From the NCBI GenBank assembly GCA_022842805.1, contig JALHOX010000296.1:1-5781 (forward strand): a DNA stretch of 5,781 nt, written 5' to 3'. Origin of the DNA: Phycisphaerae bacterium (GTDB lineage: Bacteria; Planctomycetota; Phycisphaerae; UBA1845; Fen-1342). The notes beneath the pieces are model-generated. The model had not been told where the DNA came from. It made no database searches and worked only from the letters and a program-made list of their open reading frames with translations. The translations under genes and the position numbers were made by a program. Position 1 is the first letter of the stretch; the number at the start of each line of letters is the position of its first letter. This document shows positions 5,719 through 5,781 of the stretch, piece by piece.

Positions 5719-5781
5719 GCGCCGCCGCGCCGGATGCAGTCACGATCGCCTTCGCGACGGCGGCCGAGACCGCGGCGCTCG
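5715..5781 (+). CDS. tsaE: Probable TsaE, t6A tRNA-modification ATPase subunit (N-terminal fragment)
   Basis: Only 22 codons are visible before the right edge, reading MSAAAPD then VTIAFATAAETAAL. The pattern of a short beta strand followed by A/S-x-x-E-T-x-x-L is how TsaE proteins start, before their Walker A loop, and thiL-tsaE adjacency fits planctomycete genomes as I recall them. TsaE is the ATPase that supports TsaB-TsaD in making N6-threonylcarbamoyladenosine at tRNA position 37. The ATG overlaps the thiL stop as ATGA, and GGGAG at 5699-5703 lies 11 bases upstream as a ribosome site. The gene is real by coding bias and overlap, but the family call rests on very few residues; the Walker A motif lies outside the window. 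Confidence 0.5.
   Translation, partial: MSAAAPDAVTIAFATAAETAAL

Overview
The window is about two-thirds G+C and is densely coding, with a strong preference for G or C at third codon positions. The best guess at its origin is a planctomycete (Planctomycetota, Pirellulales-like). The main grounds are a secreted DUF1570-type protein, a family best known from planctomycetes, next to a CPBP membrane protease and a signal-peptide-bearing protein of no known family. This is an inference from family content, not from a marker gene.

Layout. Positions 1-996 (minus) hold most of a RicT/YaaT-like PSP1-domain protein, cut off at the left edge. A 227-bp spacer (997-1223) follows, with short GTGTCA/TGACAC repeats. 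Positions 1224-2282 (minus) encode an exported, alanine-rich helical protein, possibly HEAT-like, with no assigned function. After a 133-bp gap, 2416-3243 (minus) encodes a CPBP-family intramembrane protease with all its signature residues. Two bases separate it from the stop of the gene upstream of it, 3246-4661 (minus), which encodes an exported DUF1570-type protein with an HEAAH zinc-peptidase motif. An 88-bp divergent intergenic region (4662-4749) separates this leftward block from the rightward pair: thiL (thiamine-monophosphate kinase, 4750-5718), and an ATGA-overlapping gene from 5715 that runs off the right edge and looks like tsaE.

How the genes work together. The DUF1570 and CPBP genes are probably co-transcribed and translationally coupled, so an exported putative metallopeptidase and a membrane protease would be made together. 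The exported helical protein and the RicT homologue lie downstream in the same direction, but gaps of 133 and 227 bp allow them their own promoters. ThiL makes thiamine diphosphate, while TsaE serves the t6A tRNA modification. Their coupling looks like a shared housekeeping transcript rather than a shared pathway.

I found no RNA gene, insertion sequence, CRISPR array or attachment site, and no compelling new multi-gene system. The features most worth a second look are the extra cysteine pairs in the RicT homologue, the HEAAH/CPBP gene pair, the heptamer repeat in the 997-1223 spacer, and a hairpin that would cover the thiL Shine-Dalgarno sequence.
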